Positions 10,896-23,200 of a DNA stretch of 64,000 nucleotides are shown in pieces. The notes below the pieces were generated by a model. It saw only the letters and a list, made by a program, of their open reading frames with translations, was not told where the DNA came from and searched no databases. Every line of letters starts with the position of its first letter. Positions within the stretch are counted from its first letter, which is position 1. The translations under genes were made by a program, and so were the position numbers. Source of the stretch: Melitaea cinxia (taxonomy: Eukaryota > Arthropoda > Insecta > Lepidoptera > Nymphalidae); contig NC_059397.1 in the NCBI RefSeq assembly GCF_905220565.1, forward strand, positions 18,229,001 to 18,293,000, read 5' to 3'.

Positions 10896-11468
10896 CTACT
10901 AATGTTAATACTGTGAGATTTAATATTTTAAAGCAAATCCTTATAAGTTTACTACTATGTAGAAAGCACTAGTGAGCGAGAAGTGAGAATCGCAAGTGAT
11001 TTTCAATTATTCAGTGAATTTATATAAATCCATTTTGACATATTTTAAAAATAATAAATAGGTTATGCGTATTTTAACTTATCACAAAAGTAAGGTCATA
11101 GCATCTTCATACCTACAAATCGATAAAATAAGCTCAACAAGAGACAAAATTTTAGGTCATCACGTAATCAGATATTTATCTACTCCAGCTTTTCGACAAA
11201 TTTACATTCCAAAGATAATCCGTTTGCTTAAAACGATCCCTTTCAAATATTTGTGTTGACCGTGAGACCTAAAACTTGTGTTAATATTATCAAAACAGGG
11301 ATCTGACCAAAGAGGACGCTTTCGGGCTGTTTTAAATGACTTCAATTATAAATATATTACTGAAACTGATATTAAGAGCTAAAAAGCTTAAACTCGCTAA
11401 TTCAGGAACTACTGGTTCGGATCGAAAAATTATTTTTGTGTTGTAACCTAACCTAATAGTCAGTCGTG
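10896..11468. other. no recognised gene
   Basis: A short open frame near 11065-11259 has no recognisable domain. Nothing else is evident. Confidence 0.45.
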
Positions 11469-11477
11469 TGTATATTC

Positions 11478-11787
11478 ATCAATCATCATCATTTCAGCCT
11501 ATTGCAGTCCACTGCTGGACATAGGCCTCAACAAGTTCATGCCAAAAATGGCGTGAACTCATGTTTGCACCGCGTGTGACCGCAGGGCTGGCTTTGTCAC
11601 ACTGAAGACGCTGCTGCCCATCTTCAGCCTGTGTATATCAAAGCCAGCATTGGATGGTTATCCCGCCATCGGTCGGCTTTTCAAGTTCCAAGGTGGTAGT
11701 GGAACTGTGTTATCTCTTAGTCGCCTCTTACGACACCCACGAGACGAGAGGGGATGGCTATATTCTTTAATGTCGTAACCACACAGC
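11478..11787 (-). mobile_element. SINE-like family A, near full length
   Basis: Complete tail, body and ccacacagc head on the reverse strand. The 9-bp sequence tgtatattc occurs at 11469-11477 and again at 11793-11801, a likely target duplication with a few extra bases on the right. Confidence 0.7.
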
Positions 11788-13301
11788 ATGTATGTATATT
11801 CGTTAACATAAAATTTTGCATTAACGTAAGCACACTAAATTTTAAAGAAGAGAACGGATTTAATTGATTTATGTAGCAAGGGATATCTGATATTTCATTA
11901 AACTTCTGAATTGTTCAGCGATGGCTCGGCGTTTGCTGTAATTAGTAAATGTCATTGTTATTAGTGTACTAAAACATTGTTCTTAATTTCTTATATACTA
12001 ACTGCGCCGCGTAATTTTCAATCCCGTGGGAATGTCCAAATAAAAAGTATCCTATGTGTTATTTTAGATCTCCAGCTATCTATGTACCAATCGATGCAGT
12101 AGTTTTTGAGTGAAAGAGTAACAAACATGAATACATACATACATACACACATACATCCTCACAAACTTTTACATTTATAATAGTAGTAAGATTAGTAGGT
12201 AATGGAGCTAGATTTTGGTAGCTAAATACACGAAAATCGGTTACCGCATGTTCTATGTATTAAACTTGATCAGCGACGTTTTGTAGTTTTACTATAACAT
12301 TTTGATTAAACATCTTAAAAATCTGACTCAAATGACACAACTGAATACTTTGGATTATCAATATACTAAGTAACATTTAAAATTGGAAACATCCCTATTT
12401 TAAATTACTGGTGTTTCTTAGCATGAAAGCTAGTTCATTTGTATTTCGGATGTCGATGTTGCCTCTCAAAATCTTGTCCTTGAATCTCCTTACTCCCATT
12501 TATTCATTTAGTCGACAATGTATTTGTGGTAGTGTAATTTATCTATATTTAAAAAAAATCTCTTGATTTTTTCACAGACATGTTACTTTTCACAACTTAA
12601 ACTGAAGGTTAGGTTATTTTATTTCGATTAATGACAGCATGTGAAACCGCTGGGCACAGCCAGTATACATATAAATTTGAGCTTTGATCACTTAGTGTCA
12701 CGTATCGTATTGCATTTGATTTAAACAATAGTAAAGTTAAGTCCATAATAAGATAATAAACATCGCAATGATCTTAAAACAAAATTTTAATGATGTTTCG
12801 TGAAACAAAATACTGGTCCTCCGAGCCGGATCGAAGGCTATCAAAACAAGTTTTACTAATTTACTAAATCATTATTTTTCTAGCTGCAGCTAATTCTAAA
12901 ACGGGAACTAAGAACAACATAAAACAAAAACATTATCAAGACGAAGCAATTGCAAAGTCCGTATTTATTTTTACACATTGCGGTCAAATCTTAAAGTATA
13001 TTTCCAAGCTAAGCAATATCGGTTTAATTAAAGCTGGTCAAACATTTGTACAGCTCTTGCGTAACGGGATGAGAGAAATGAAAGTTGCCGTTGAAAGAAT
13101 TATTGTCACTCGGAATGTTTTCAGCGGGATTGTGTTTGTATCTAATGAAAGAAAAAATCTTAATAAAGGAGTTGAAGACGATATTTGCGATGTTGATGGA
13201 CTTTTATTAAATTACCAAAATAAATTTATGAACAAAAATATATATAGGTAACTATCGGTAGCACATCTCGATCACAGCAAAATACAAAACATAATTTTAT
13301 T
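11788..13301. other. no recognised gene; contains a short dispersed repeat at 12005-12195
   Basis: The 12005-12195 block (tcctatgtgttatttt, a gcagtagtttttgagtgaaagagt word, then (atac)n) resembles interspersed elements of other Lepidoptera. The open frame at 13057-13251 shows no recognisable domain. Confidence 0.45.
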
Positions 13302-13638
13302 TGCTGTGTGATTACGGCATCAAAGAATATAAGCACCCTCTCTCTTCCCGTGGGTGTCGTAAGAGGCGACTAATGGATAACACAGATCCTACTACCTTAG
13401 AACTTAAAAAGCCGACCGATGGCGGGATAACCATCCAACTGCTGGCTTTGAAATACACAGGCTGAAGACGGGCAGCAGCGTCTTCGGTGCGACAAAGCCA
13501 GCCCTGCGGTCACCAACCCGCCTGCCCAGCGTAGTGACTATGGGCAAACCGTGATGTTCACGCCATTTTTGGCGTGAACTTGTCGTTGGAGGTCCAATAG
13601 TGGACTGCGAAAGGCTGCTGTGATGATGATGGTGATGA
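13302..13638 (+). mobile_element. SINE-like family A, near full length
   Basis: Begins tgctgtgtgattacggc and ends in a variant tccaatagtggactgc tail followed by (gat)n. Its body matches the other copies block by block. Confidence 0.7.
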
Positions 13639-14127
13639 ATCTTATTTGAAGATTGAATAATTTTTAAAGTTATACCTCTTTTGGCGCGTCAGAAAAGAAT
13701 TTTCAGAGTAAATTTTTACACACTGAAAGTTTTCTAATACACGAACAAGATATTAGCAACGTGAAATTACCGCGAGGCTTGCTTTGTCGCACCGAAGACG
13801 CTGCACACACAGTATAATATTTGTCCACATTTTCTGAATTGTTTACTAATTTTATTCTTAAGATTCACCAAACATTTGTTATATAAGCATAAAATATATA
13901 CAATACACATTCTTATAATTATAGTAACAGTGTAACAAATACTTAAAGGCAAACACAAAATGAATATAAAAATTTGTAATTATAATGTCTAACTCAGTAC
14001 GCCTCTATCCATATTCACTAATTATAGCATCCTCTGTAACGTAACAGCCTGGTAGAGATTGTTATTAAGCGATAAGTTCGCCAATTCTACATAAATGATG
14101 CTTATTATTCATGTAACATATTTAAAG
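13639..14127. other. no recognised gene; small family A fragment near 13770-13803
   Basis: The ggcttgctttgtcgcaccga word near 13778 is a family A scrap. The remainder is AT-rich and unassigned. Confidence 0.45.
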
Positions 14128-14462
14128 TTCTAGCTGTGCCCACGACTTTGTCTGCGTGGAATTTAACAAAAAAGTTATTGTTCAGTTCGCAGAGTTATAA
14201 AATATATATTTCTAAAATAAAAGTAACCTAAGTTACTCCTTATTACATCAGCTATCTACCAGTCCCGTCAAAAGTCCCGTTAAAATCGGCCCAGTCATTT
14301 CAAAGATTAGCTACAACAAACAGACAGACAGACGGACAAAAATTGTAAAAATATTATTTTGGTTGTATGTACCGTGTACATACAGGTACATTCAGTAAAA
14401 AGCGGTTATTTTAAATGTACAAACAGACACTACAATTTTATTTATTTTTATAGATGTATAGA
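14128..14462 (+). repeat. dispersed repeat, family G, longest copy
   Basis: Runs from agctgtgcccacgactttgt through tggaatttaac, a (cagacaga)n run and aattgtaaaaatatt to a ctacaattttatttattttt end. Partial copies are at 7925-8220, 15250-15340 and 23385-23660. Confidence 0.65.
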
Positions 14463-16140
14463 TTTATAAGAACTCCTTGGTGTCAAATAAATTATACTTT
14501 CCATTACTTAATATGAAATAAAATAAAATAATGAGAATGATTTAAAACTTCTATTTAGTTGTCCGTCTTTGAGCTTTGATTTTTATGGACATTTTAAAAC
14601 GTAAATATTTTCCTTTGCATATGTACTTAAAAGCGCATTCATCACTATTTACGCCCCTCATTTTTGTTTAAAGCCTTGTGTAGACTCCATGAGGATTACA
14701 CAATCTGGTACAGTCTTTTTTAAATTATTCGCGTACATATGCACATTTTGGTGATTGATTTTTTATTCCAGGTTATATAACTTTTCACCCACCTTATTAG
14801 ACATTTTATTGTAATATGGGGAAACCTACACATAACTACAGCAGTTAACAGAACTTCAGAACGTATGATTTATGGCGAGGACTACGGCTGGAGGACGCTA
14901 TACAGACGATTTGGGCAATCACACGTGGAGTAGTTATCGGTGTTGGCTCGGATAGATGAAGCGATTTCATGCAACAGTTTCGAATTTCGCGACCGACTGG
15001 AGTACTCTGAACCTGATGATAAATGAAAATTCGGTCTAAGATGGAACACGCTTACCTAGAAGTAACCTATTCACTCGCGACTTAAAGATCCCTGTTGCCT
15101 TGTTTTTTGTTTATCTTAGTCATATATGTTGGCGAGTGAAGGAAGGCGAGAAGAAGGCAGTGAAACGAAGCTCCACGCTACTAACCCCCAGACTCTCACC
15201 GAATCGAAAGAGTATTGGACTGGAGACTGCGAAGACGCCCGAGCCGATAAAAAAAAATCTAAAATAAAAGCAGCCTAAGTTACTCCTTCTTATATCAGCT
15301 ATACAAACAGACACTCCAATTTTTATTTGTTTATATAGATTTTTGACAGTGCATATTCACAAGCTTGATTTATCGCTTCATTACACATATGTTTCTCATA
15401 CCGTATGCCAAGCTTAATTAATTACGCTCAAAAAATATAAAACAACAATCACTCGTTTACTTCAAAAATATGAAAGATATATTTTGATTACAACAACCAC
15501 CTAACCAATTTAATACTACATTGTTGTTACACAAATCTACATTTATTTGTAAAACAACAACAATCTAATTTAAAACCCAAACTTAAAACAGACGACAGAC
15601 ACAGAGACGTCACGTTTACTAACAACTGCTTGTCAATTTGAAAGTTACGTCTGTCATTTCAAACTCGCAACGGTTCACGTTCAATCAACAATTACTCTAG
15701 CGCCGCCATTTGATGACTGTCACACCTCCAATATTACACTCGAATCTGGGTTTCGCTATTGATACACACGGCTTTTGAATGGATACAATGTTTTTACGGT
15801 GTGTGGTAAACAGCGTTATAGATGTATAGAAAATAGCTAAACAGACAATGACAAAAACGTGACATTCCATACAGGACGTTAAGTTTTTATATTAATAGCT
15901 TGATTCACAAGTGGACTTGTAACACAGTTAAAAATTGTAACAGCTATCAAATGTTTACTAATTAATATTAGGTGACTATTAAACAAGTAATTGTAAAGCC
16001 TGGTATTTAATAGTCTATGATGTCACTCATTTATCTATCAACTGGCTGGAACACCTAACGGCAGTAGCAATGTAATTTCTAGAAAATCGCAAAATCTATT
16101 CTGAAAACTATATTAAAAAACGAGTGTGGTCTAACCACAT
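14463..16140. other. no recognised gene
   Basis: Contains a short family G fragment near 15250-15340. No exon-like stretch with flanking splice sites could be supported. Confidence 0.45.
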
Positions 16141-16144
16141 GACT

Positions 16145-16320
16145 ATAGTAAAACTTCTGGAGAATAGGCCTGCACTGTTTCTTAGATATAGGAAACGTAA
16201 CTGGCTAAGAGAGAAAGAAAATGTGTGCACGCACCTCTCTGTCTTGCTCCGTTCGCCTTTCACGATCACACTTATCGTAACGCTCTCGTCGTGCAATCAC
16301 CATCTAGTAAGATGATAAGA
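16145..16320 (+). repeat. dispersed repeat, family E
   Basis: Matches the first 180 bp of the window: gcctgcactgt, ggctaagagagaaag, a cgcacctctct block and gatcacactt. The short ORFs on both strands here come from the repeat. Confidence 0.6.
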
Positions 16321-17144
16321 AGATACTCACCAAGTCAGTGTGCGTAAAAAAGATTTATTTCAAAAATATGAATAAGTGTAGTTATAGTTCCTTTTTTCGT
16401 TTCACCGATAATTATTACAAATTTACTCACCGATGGATCGCTCCATGATTCAGAATTGTTATTATTATTATTATCAGAATGTCTGTTTAACAATAGAGTT
16501 AAAGCCGTATGTCACAAATGTTGCCAAGGCGAGTAGGTAATTAGGTAAATCTAGACAGAGCCCGTCTTCTAACAATGCCTTTGATTAGTAGATTGCTAGC
16601 TGAAACGCTTCCAGGAACTATTCCCTGCTACCTCACGTCTCACGATTCATGCTTACACTATTATAAACCGGAGCTACGAATTTAGCAGCTATTGTTCTAA
16701 GTAATTGGGGCTTTTTAGATACGAAACTCCGTCGCGCTAGCTTGATACAAAAACAGATAAGGCACGTAGTACTGGGGCTTCTTTTTCTAATGATGTTCGC
16801 GCTAATCTAAAATCAGACAAAAGGGTTGAATAAGCTTGAGATAAACTAGATTTTTTTACCGGAGTATGCTCGGGATCACATCGCCCTTTTAAAATTGGGG
16901 GACACCGTAGCGTCTTTATATACATAATTTAACTCACCTGTATGATAATGAAATCCATTGCTATGTAATTTTACTGTATGATATCTTTCATTACTTTAAA
17001 TTAAATTGTAGATATTTACAATGAAAAAGCGACCAATTTTTTAATCCCTCTAATTTATCACACCTGCTTATGTTAAATTTCTAACCGTTTACAATATTTT
17101 TAAACGTTTCCACTATATCGATTTATAACTAACTACAAGTGATC
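16321..17144. other. no recognised gene
   Basis: A minus-strand frame at 16737-16925 lacks any domain I can recognise. Otherwise unassigned. Confidence 0.4.
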
Positions 17145-17345
17145 GCCCAGAGGTCGAAATTCGACCATAATTAAAAATATAAATTAAAGAAAAACAAAAA
17201 ATTATGAAAATAAAGAACCTTTTTAAAATAAAAATAAAACAATTTGACTACAGACTGACAATCAACATAATATGCATGTGCTTGTCAATTACATGGTAGT
17301 GTGTGTAATGTTTTTTTTTATTAATTTAATATAATTTTATGCATA
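17145..17345 (-). repeat. dispersed repeat, family H, reversed copy
   Basis: Reverse complement of parts of 10625-10895: aggtcgaaattcgaccataa and tggtagtgtgtgtaatg are shared. This copy lacks the LINE-tail-like insert. Confidence 0.5.
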
Positions 17346-18177
17346 ATTTAAAAAAAATATTAGCAATCTGCACTACTTCTTCTATATAAACTATAAGTGT
17401 GCGAAATTTCATACTTTTCCATCCACGCAATTTTCGTAGAAAGGGGTACAAAGTTTTTGCTTCACGTATTAATACAAAGATGTCAAAGTCAATTAGTAAG
17501 CTAATTCAATCAAATGCATGAACAAGATACACCAATCCACATCAATTTATTTAACATTAAAAAAAAATCAACTGCTATACGTTTCTATGCTTAAAATTTT
17601 GTTAAAATTTAGAAATAGTATAACATTTTCCAAGTTAATAAAATACTTGAATTCGACCAACTTACTCCGTTGTTTTTGACGAAACTGGCCTATCCCGTGT
17701 AATTTAACATAAGACGCTTGACGGCAGATGATGATTCGGTACTGATCCATTTGAACCATTAACATGCGGACGTACTGAACCGTAAAAAGCATTTTAGTCA
17801 ACATTACACGATTAAAGACACTAAACAAGTACTATCAGACATCTGAGCGTGACATAGTTACAACATTTTTCACTTGAAGATGGAGATGTATTCCGTACTG
17901 AAAGGATGTTTCTCGTCATTTAACACTTATCTCATTAAATTCCCCTGTAACGAACGGAAACAATCGATTTTTGTATTAGACGCATAAGGGCATCTATAGA
18001 CTATGCGTGTCATTTGAATATGCATATATTACGGACAAATCGAACGTACGAGTATATTACAGTTGTGCATGAGCAGGTATAGGTTTCCAATATACGTACG
18101 CGTAGTTTAAATATGTTGAACAGGTATTGAATCTATTTTAAAGCAAGTTATGAAGTATTATTGAACGTATCGCTCGC
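17346..18177. other. no recognised gene
   Basis: The minus-strand frame at 17568-17828 shows no domain. No other structure found. Confidence 0.4.
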
Positions 18178-18300
18178 TCGCTCACTTCAGCCTATCGCAT
18201 TCCACTGCTGGTAGACCTCCCCAAGTTCGCTCCAAACTTCCCGGCTATCCGGCCCTCATCCGGCCCTCACCGGCGATCCTACGTAGATTATCGTCGATTA
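18178..18300 (-). pseudogene. RTE-type LINE ORF2 C-terminal remnant
   Basis: The reverse strand carries the decayed end of an RTE-like ORF2 (cagcagtgga preceded by a diverged arginine/tryptophan-rich coding tract), parallel to 30512-30690. It has several disruptions. Confidence 0.5.
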
Positions 18301-18456
18301 CGTATATTATATGGTCATCGTCATTTCAACTTGCTCATTCTACAAGCTATTTCAGTTACTTTTATTCTTTCACGGATAGTCTCATTTCCGAACCTATTTT
18401 TGAGAGACCCCCAACGTTAGCCGGTTCCATTGCACGTTGAGCGACTTTGAACGTTA

Positions 18457-18795
18457 TCATTACATCATCATCATTACAGCCTATACAGTCCACTGCTGGA
18501 CATAGGCCTCCACAAGTTTACGCCAAAAATAACGTGAACTCATGTGTTTTGCCCATAGTCACCACGCTGGGCAAGCGGGTTGGTGACCGCAGTACTGGCT
18601 TTTTCGCACCGAAGACGCTGCTGCCCGTCTTCGGCCTGTGTATTTCAAAGCCAGCAGTTGGATGGTTATCCCGCCATTGGTCGGCTCCTTAAGTTCCAAG
18701 GTGGTTGTGGAACCTTGTAATCCCTTAGTCGCCTCTTACGATACCCACGGGAAGAGAGGGAGTGGCTAAATTCTTTAGTGCCGTAGCCACACAGC
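18457..18795 (-). mobile_element. SINE-like family A with 13-bp target-site duplication
   Basis: Best-defined copy. The sequence actttgaacgtta flanks it at 18444-18456 and 18796-18808. This fixes the element ends: a 5' end starting GCTGTGTGGC (minus sense) and a 3' end in a short cat/atg repeat after the RTE-like tail. Length about 339 bp. Confidence 0.85.
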
Positions 18796-18808
18796 ACTTT
18801 GAACGTTA

Positions 18809-19391
18809 GCACATAGTTAATTTACAAATATGTATGCGAGTTCTTATGCACGCCTTATCTTGGTATGAAGGTTAAAAAAATTGAATACATATGCTTAACA
18901 GGTAAGGGTTTCAATATATGTATGTCTGTACGCATAGTGTAGATAAGTTGAACAGGTATTTGAAGAACAACAGGTACAGGTTTCATTTATATGAGTAGTT
19001 AATGTAGCCAGGGACATAATTATATTGAACGGGTATGTTCAGTAGGTAGGTGTCAATTCAAGCGTATTTGACAACGCGTAAGCTGTAAGGAGCGACGCTT
19101 AGTCTGTACAAAGCCTAAATTTAAGACATCGATACCGCCTTGTGTCTTTCTTGGCACCCAGTTCGTGGTCCTGAAACCGAATCTTGAAAGTTTATTTGAA
19201 GATGTTAGATTCTTTTTTACTGATTAGAGCTATGAGCTCAAATATAAGTTAATGAATTATATTTGAGTGTGAAGCGTTTACTCTCCATGTCCTGATGAGG
19301 ATTTTGTACCCAGGGTACATATTGGGAAAGGAAAATACAAGGAATATTACACGAGGTTACTTTTTAATCTTGTAGTGAAATATAACAGAAG
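18809..19391. other. upstream region of transporter gene A
   Basis: No repeat recognised. It should contain the promoter and 5' UTR of gene A, but I see no TATA box or initiator that can be singled out. The start codon context is aacagaagATGG, with A at -3 and G at +4, a good eukaryotic start. Confidence 0.4.
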
Positions 19392-19558
19392 ATGGCCTCA
19401 AACGAAGGTGAAAGTGTTCATTTAGATGTAGTTCTGGAAAAGTTTGGTGGATTTAGTCGTTATAATATACAAGCAATGATTTTAATTAGTTTTGCGTTTT
19501 TCAATAATGGCATGCACTGTATTAATTACGTTATGGTTGCTGAGGAGACTCCATACAG
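19392..19558 (+). CDS. gene A exon 1 (start, helix 1)
   Basis: Encodes residues 1-55 and two bases of R56: a short acidic cytoplasmic N-terminus, then helix 1. The donor is gtaatt, phase 2. Confidence 0.92.
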
Positions 19559-20213
19559 GTAATTAAATGTGTCTTTAATACAATTTTATAGCATTATATA
19601 TATATATGCTAGCTGACCCCGCAAACGTTGTTTTGCCATATATTTTATTAACCTTCTCAACCCCCCCCCCCCTTATAACTTAGGGGAATGAAAAATAGAT
19701 TTTGGCCATTCTCAGACCTATCCGATATGCACACAAAATTTCATAATATTTTACTAACCCTCTTAACCCCCCCCCCTTATAACTTAGGGGTATGAAAAAT
19801 AGATGTTGTTCGATTCTCAGACCTACCCGATATGCACACAAAATTTCTTGAGAATCGGTCAAGCCGTTTCGGAGGAGTTTAACTACAACCACTTAGACAC
19901 GAGAATTTTATATATTAGACATATTACTGATACCATTATTTTAAAGTTTATTTATTAGAGACAAAATACAAGTATCCGGGGAGCGAAAGAAAAATAGTGT
20001 GTCAGGACTTACACGCTTATCCACAGACCCTAAAAATGGTGTTCGGATATTAATATATTCTTTTTTTCACTAAATAGTGGTAATTAATGACAATACATAT
20101 ATAGAACAAGTTTGCTGCATACAATACAGTACAACAATATGGTATGCAGCTGATCTTGCTTTCCGCTCGTAAATTGAGTGTTTTTGTGTCTGTGTTGTGT
20201 GTATGTATATGTA

Positions 20214-20254
<41 letters not shown>

Positions 20255-23200
20255 ATGTGTGTATAAATCAACTGTTATCAAAAACATAGACATTGATACA
20301 TAAAATGAAAAAAGAGCTTCATGTTGCTAACCGAAACTGGATTAAAATGAATTTTTATTTTGACGCTACACACACACACATATATTGAAATGTTTTAGAT
20401 TCATAGATCATAACTATAGGTATTAAGACATTACAGACAAGTATTTACAGGTGCAAAATTGAACAATGCGAGTCACAAATCAAAGTTTTCGAGTCACCGT
20501 ACAATTTCACGACGCCCCATAATTCACGGGGCTGTTATAAATACACCTCAGACTCAGAAGAATGTAGCCCGAACAGTTTCAATATTTCAAGCGTTGAGCC
20601 TTGCAATGAATGGATTTACAAGAAAAAGGATAGTTTCGTCGCTGAGGTAGGGTTACACTTCGCAAAAGGCTTACTGGAGAAATTACCTCGTACAAAAACG
20701 TATTTTAATTGTAAATTTTATCACTTTAATATCATATTCATGTTATAAAATAAAAATATTTAACATATTTTAAAATGATATACAGTTTATAGCAAAATTT
20801 AATTAATTAATTTATGATACGAAACTTGTATAATAAGTTAAATATTTCATTTGTATTCAATTCAAAATTTGAATCAATCATTGTTTCATTATTAATTTCA
20901 GTTTAATCTGGCGTGTCAAGATTGGAAGCGTACATTTGTAGGAACGGTTCATAGCATAGGACTTATGTGTGGACTATTCTTTCAAGGAATTCTATCTGAT
21001 AGGTACGTTAATATCGCCTAATTATAAGAGATAATATTATGAGATTTTTTTATACGAATTCGTCGGCAAACGATCGTAAGACCCACCTGATAGTAAATGG
21101 TTATTGTAGCCTATAAATTCCTGCTACACTCGAAACAACGCAAACACGTTGCCGATCCTACTTCTGACCCACGCCAAGAGCTCTGACCCACTTACTAAAC
21201 ACAGGAACCCAACATTACTTGAGAGCAGTATCAGGTAGCTATGATCTAATATAAGGTTAAGGTACGTCTCCACACCTAGACCTCCAGATTTTGAGCAGGA
21301 TATCCTACTATCTCTTCTTCAACATAAATTGATATATGCATTAGGTATATGCAGTATCTGTACGCTCGGTATTTCAGCTTTCGAAAACTAAACGATAATT
21401 GTACACATACGTATGCATAGGTATAGTGTGTTTGCAAATCTCAAGAGCTACCTAAATTATTTAAAAAACATTTTTATTTTAGATAGACCTGATCGAGAAA
21501 GGCATAACTAACATTGATGATCAATCACAAACTCATTGATTTTTATTTGAGAAAGATTAATCAAAACTGTTTTCTTACTCTTTTGTAGATGCCCTTGATC
21601 AACAATGTAATCTAAAGTATATATTTCAGAATCTTTAAATAGCACGCGAAGATTTATATGAAATCGACTGGATTTATTTTGGTATAATAGAAATATTATG
21701 TAAGTGATTCTCTTTTTCAGGATTGGTCGAAAAGCAGCTATCATAATTGCCGGTCTAGCAGCCGCTTTGTTTGGCATCAGCAAAAGTTTTGCAACTACAT
21801 ATTTATCGTATATCGTCCTTGAATGGTTCGAAGCAACCTTCGGAGAAAATTGTTCGCCAGCTTTTATACTAGGTCATTTATTTTAATTAATAAATATAAA
21901 ATTTTGAGAATTGTTCTTATTAAGATTCCGAGTTTTTTTTAATTGGATTTTGTTTTTGGAAATGTTAGTAACGTAATTCTTGTGGTCTTGATACAGAAAC
22001 CCATAAACAAAACAGTGCACGAAAAAATGTTGATACCCATTTTAATTCATCATATAAACTTAACCAATATACTTAAATATAAGTTAATTGAAAATCAATT
22101 GTCCTTTGATTAATTAAAGTTCCAAAAATAGACATAAAACCATTGTCTTCCAGGTGTCGAACTCGTCCACGGCGACTACAGACTGCACCAGCAAATATTC
22201 TTCTGCGTGATGGCCGCTTTGGGCGGAGTATTATTTTCTCTAGCTGCATACATAGTACCTTACTGGAGAGACTTCGTCCAAGTGATTTATGCACCGTCCT
22301 TGCTTTTCATATTATACTACTTTGTCATGGACGAGAGCGTGCGATGGTTACTAAGTAAAGGAAAAAAGGAGCAAGCTACGAAGTTGCTTCTTAAAATTGC
22401 AAAAATAAACAAAACAAAATTGGATGAAAAATTGCTCGTTAATATACGTTGTGAAGATAATGGGACGAACAGTGCTTTGTTGTCAACTTTAAAGTCAAAA
22501 ATAGTAATTAAGCGATTTCTGACTTGCTTGATTTGGTGGACGTCTTGTACGTTTATATCGTTTGGGTTGGTCGTCAATATTGACTCCTTGGCCGGTAATA
22601 AGTACTTGAACTTCGCTATAATGTCTCTATCTGATATACCAGCCAGTGTTGCGATGGTGTTTATTTTAAAACGTTTCAAAAGAAAGAAGCCCTTGCTTAT
22701 ATCGTTCTTGACGGCTGGAGTGCTTTGTTTACTTCATCCGTTAGTACCTAGAGGTATGTAAGACATTTATTTTTCATAATATTTTAGAAAACAATAACAA
22801 TAATAAACGCATCACACTCAACGCCCCACGGTAGGACATTTTCCTGTATCGGAGATCCGGAAACACAAAATACACAAGCACAAACGTCCAGGCCACGACA
22901 AACATATATAAGGCCAATACAAATATTTGAACTGAGCGGGGATCGAACCCGCGACTGCTAGCGCAACAGCCAGTGCTGTGACCGCTGTACCAACGCGTCG
23001 TCGAGACAATAGATATACAATTTTACGATTAAAGAATAATAATTCATTCCAAACTTTTTTTTAATGTCGGTATCACATTCCAAAAATCCTTCGTAATTGA
23101 TAAATTATGTAACATAATTAATATTTTTTATAATGCGCTACTAATCACTTGGTCCATAAACATATATTTGGTAAGAAACTAATCTGAACCGACATCTAGG

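Noticed and set aside
20050..20293. Histidine/threonine-rich minus-strand ORFs
   Set aside because: They translate the (GT)n microsatellite in gene A intron 1.
22317..22679. Minus-strand ORF of 120 codons
   Set aside because: Antisense shadow of gene A exon 5.
22925..23005. Possible tRNA gene on the minus strand
   Set aside because: Same pattern as above: pol III boxes belong to a SINE head followed by a repeat body.
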